Position numbers and translations under genes: made by a program
NCBI GenBank assembly: GCA_900552425.1
Contig: URZR01000073.1
Span: 1 to 8,102, forward strand
DNA: 8,102 nucleotides
Direction: 5' to 3'
Origin: an uncultured Collinsella sp.
GTDB lineage: Bacteria; Actinomycetota; Coriobacteriia; Coriobacteriales; Coriobacteriaceae
Shown here: positions 6,350 to 8,102 of the stretch, piece after piece
Layout of the letters: every line of letters starts with the position of its first letter
How positions within the stretch are numbered: the stretch's first letter is position 1
The notes under the pieces: model-generated
Seen by the model: only the letters and a program-made list of their open reading frames with translations
Database searches by the model: none
Told to the model about the DNA's origin: nothing

Positions 6350-6913
6350 TTAGTCGATAGCGCCGATACGGTTGAGCGGCCAGTAGCGCACAAGTGCAAC
6401 GGCTATCAAGTCGGAGCGGTCGACCGGGCCAAAGTAGCGGGAGTCGGCAGAGTTCTCGCGGTTGTCGCCCATCACCCACACACAGTCGTCAGGGACGGTG
6501 TAGGGATAGCTCACCTGAGCGCCGGGGGCTTGGACCGAAAGCGGCCAGCTCATGCCGGTCGTATAGTCTTCGTCGAGCGCCTGGCCGTCGACGACAACCT
6601 TGCCGTCCTGCAGGTCGACCGTCTGACCGGCCGTGGCGATGACGCGCTTTACCAGCACGTCATGCTCGGACGTGGCATCGGGGTTGTGGAACACCACGAT
6701 ATCGCCTTGCTTGACGGGCTGCCCAAGCTCGAGGCTGACCTTCTGCGCCAGGATCTGGTCGCCAATCTCGATCGTGGACTCCATGGAACCGGTAGGCACC
6801 ACAAAGGGTTCGACCACAAACGAGCGAATCAAAAAGGTGGCGACCAGTGCGATCGCGACGACCACGATCCACTCAAACGCACCCTTTAGCACGGAATGCT
6901 GCGATGGAACCAT
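6350..6913 (-). CDS. lepB: Type I signal peptidase
   Basis: It is a membrane-anchored serine protease that cleaves signal peptides from secreted preproteins on the outer face of the membrane. I chose the ATG at 6913-6911 (187 residues): it lies 2 bp after the trmD stop with GAGGAG 7 nt upstream. The frame stays open to an ATG at 7015, but those extra 34 residues overlap trmD and look non-native. Seen: one transmembrane helix (about 14-29), box B PTGSMESTIEIGD with catalytic Ser43, box C/D with GDIVVFHNP and LVKRVIATAGQTV (catalytic Lys89 by family position), and box E VMGDNRENSADSRYFGPV (147-164). The single N-terminal membrane segment and short length resemble Gram-positive SipS-type enzymes. 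It probably shares a transcript with trmD and rimM. Confidence 0.96.
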   Translation of the reverse strand: MVPSQHSVLKGAFEWIVVVAIALVATFLIRSFVVEPFVVPTGSMESTIEIGDQILAQKVSLELGQPVKQGDIVVFHNPDATSEHDVLVKRVIATAGQTVDLQDGKVVVDGQALDEDYTTGMSWPLSVQAPGAQVSYPYTVPDDCVWVMGDNRENSADSRYFGPVDRSDLIAVALVRYWPLNRIGAID

Positions 6914-6915
6914 TC

Positions 6916-7674
6916 TCACTCCTCGCTCTGTGAATACGAAGCGTCCAGGATCTCCTGCGCGTACGCGCGCTCCTCTACCGTAAGTCGTGCCGTCTCGATA
7001 AGATCGGGACGCCAACGACAGGTACGCTCGATGGCGTTTTTGCGACGCCAGGCATCGACCTTGGCATGGTCGCCGCTTACGAGCACTGGAGGCACGCCCT
7101 CGCCATTGAACTCGGCGGGGCGGGTGTACTGCGCGTACTCGAGCAGGCCACCGTCCTCGGCGGTCGAGAAAGACTCGTCCACGTTGCTCATCTCGTCGCC
7201 CAAGGCTCCGGGAATGAGCCGTACGACGGCATCGGCCACGACCATAGCGGGCAGCTCGCCGCCTGTGAGCACGTAGTCGCCGATCGACAGGCGCTCATCG
7301 GCATACGCATATGCGCGCTCGTCGACGCCCTCGTAACGGCTGCACACAAACAGCAGGCGCTCGCTTTTGAGCAGGCGCTCGGCCACATGCTGCGTAAAGG
7401 GCTCCCCGCAGGGGGTGAAGAACACCACGGTGGGCTTGGGACCCTCGGAGCTGATGGCCTCGATTGCCTCGGCAATGGGCTCGACCTTCATGAGCATGCC
7501 CTGCCCGCCGCCATACGGCTCGTCATCGACGGTGCGATGGCGGTCGTGCGTCCAGTCGCGCAGGTTATACGCCTTAAAATCAAAAAGGCCGGCCTTGCGG
7601 GCGCGGCCCAAAATCGACGTGGACATGACGGGCTCAAACATCTCGGGAAAGACCGAAAGGGTCTCAATCAGCAT
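6916..7674 (-). CDS. trmD: tRNA (guanine-N1-)-methyltransferase (m1G37)
   Basis: TrmD transfers a methyl group from S-adenosylmethionine to N1 of G37, next to the anticodon, to prevent +1 frameshifting. The 252 residues match the family. Seen: MLIETLSVFPEMF, a loop with DDEPYGGGQGM (50-60), and the SPOUT trefoil knot made of VVFFTPCGEPF (83-93), CSRYEGVDER (111-120) and SIGDYVLTGGELPAMVVADA (130-149); then RLIPGALG, the ESFS...LLEY segment, YTRP and VPPVLVSGDHAKVDAWR for tRNA binding. The catalytic Asp position (Asp169 of E. coli, by motif alignment from memory) reads Glu167 here, directly after Asp166, and a few extra residues follow before LLEY. The ATG at 7674-7672 follows GGAGG 6-7 nt upstream. 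It is 10 bp after rimM and 2 bp before lepB, so one transcript is likely. Confidence 0.97.
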   Translation of the reverse strand: MLIETLSVFPEMFEPVMSTSILGRARKAGLFDFKAYNLRDWTHDRHRTVDDEPYGGGQGMLMKVEPIAEAIEAISSEGPKPTVVFFTPCGEPFTQHVAERLLKSERLLFVCSRYEGVDERAYAYADERLSIGDYVLTGGELPAMVVADAVVRLIPGALGDEMSNVDESFSTAEDGGLLEYAQYTRPAEFNGEGVPPVLVSGDHAKVDAWRRKNAIERTCRWRPDLIETARLTVEERAYAQEILDASYSQSEE

Positions 7675-7684
7675 GCTGTCCTCC

Positions 7685-8102
7685 CTACTTGTCCATATCG
7701 ATCAAGCCATCCATAACGTGGACGGAAATTGTTCCTGTGTCGGGAAGATCGAGCACAACCTGCTCGATCACGGGAATCAGCACCTCGCCGTACCGATCGC
7801 CCTCGACAACCCAAACATCGTTGGCGGGCGTCGACATGATCTCGACAATCGTACCGAGCGAGCCAAAGCGCTCATCGACCACCTCGCGACCCATAAGGTC
7901 GATATAGGCGGCGTCGAGCGAATCGAGCTCAAAGTCGTCACGATTGGCCAGCACATAGCATCCGGTGATGCCCTCAGCGGCCGTCAAGTCATCTATGCCC
8001 TCAAACGAGACCAGATCGCCATCGCCCGCATCGGTGACGGACACGACCGTGCAAAAGCGGTCGCGCTTGAGCGCCGGAGGCGTCAGGGCGACGCGCATGC
8101 CC
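7685..8102 (-). CDS. rimM: Ribosome maturation factor RimM, 5' end cut by the window
   Basis: RimM binds ribosomal protein S19 and helps mature the 30S head and process 16S rRNA. About 138 residues are visible; the family is about 165-175. The first Met in the window (8098) is probably internal: it sits in GMRVALTPPALKRDRF, which matches the interior G-x-(R/K)-V segment of the RimM N-terminal barrel, so about 30 residues lie beyond the edge. Seen: the rest of the N-terminal domain (SFEGIDDLTAAEGITGCYV), then a C-terminal PRC-barrel with LMGREVVDERFGSLGTIVEI, DVWVVEGDRYGEVLIPVI and VHVMDGLIDMDK at the end. It stops with TAG at 7687-7685. It directly precedes trmD, the classic bacterial rimM-trmD pairing. 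Confidence 0.93.
   Translation of the reverse strand, partial: GMRVALTPPALKRDRFCTVVSVTDAGDGDLVSFEGIDDLTAAEGITGCYVLANRDDFELDSLDAAYIDLMGREVVDERFGSLGTIVEIMSTPANDVWVVEGDRYGEVLIPVIEQVVLDLPDTGTISVHVMDGLIDMDK

Noticed and set aside
6955..6972. GCGCGTACGCGC palindrome as another copy of the element before ppsR and ppdK
   Set aside because: It lies inside trmD coding sequence (VEERAYAQE), lacks the TAAG centre and is explained by codons.
6914..7015. Upstream start for lepB at 7015, adding 34 residues
   Set aside because: The extension lies wholly within trmD, is Arg/Gly-rich without homology-like features, and the ATG at 6913 has an ideal GAGGAG 7 nt upstream.
8098..8102. RimM starting at the ATG at 8098
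   Set aside because: The protein would lack the start of the RimM N-terminal barrel. The Met lies within a conserved interior segment, and the frame is open to the window edge.

Overview
This is a high-GC bacterial window in which every convincing gene lies on the minus strand, so the genes read from high to low coordinates: rimM (5' end cut by the window) - trmD - lepB - glyQ - glyS - ppsR-type regulator - ppdK (truncated and chimeric at the low-coordinate end). The two-subunit glycyl-tRNA synthetase (glyQ/glyS), the high GC and the pairing of a PPDK with its Thr kinase/phosphorylase suggest an anaerobic gut actinobacterium of the class Coriobacteriia (Collinsella-like). That assignment is inferred from gene content and protein flavour and was not tested by a search.

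Positions 6350-8102 hold a tight translation/secretion block: RimM (16S rRNA maturation factor), then after 10 bp TrmD (tRNA m1G37 methyltransferase), then after 2 bp LepB (type I signal peptidase). A 59-bp gap with a possible -10 element and a good Shine-Dalgarno leads into glyQ and glyS, which are 3 bp apart and encode the alpha and beta subunits of glycyl-tRNA synthetase. A 34-bp gap then precedes the bifunctional PPDK regulatory protein (2369-3244).

Positions 2043-2368 are the only intergenic stretch over 300 bp. It is AT-richer than its surroundings. It holds a two-copy 27-28 bp tandem repeat that overlaps the regulator's stop codon, a cluster of GGTAAACG-type direct repeats at near-helical spacing, a candidate -10 and several small inverted repeats. 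The 14-nt inverted repeat TGCGCRTAAGCGCA sits just 5' of the Shine-Dalgarno of both the regulator and ppdK, a possible shared control element for a kinase/phosphorylase and its target enzyme.

Positions 1-2042 read as PPDK for about 625 codons (ATP-grasp domain, phospho-His domain and the start of the PEP barrel), then switch in frame at about 165-190 to the C-terminal half of a DEAD-box RNA helicase (motifs V and VI). The helicase piece uses CGG arginine codons that the PPDK part lacks. The likeliest explanation is an assembly chimera at a short shared ALADF-coding stretch at a contig end; a real recombination is the alternative. I saw no tRNA, rRNA, CRISPR array or complete insertion sequence.
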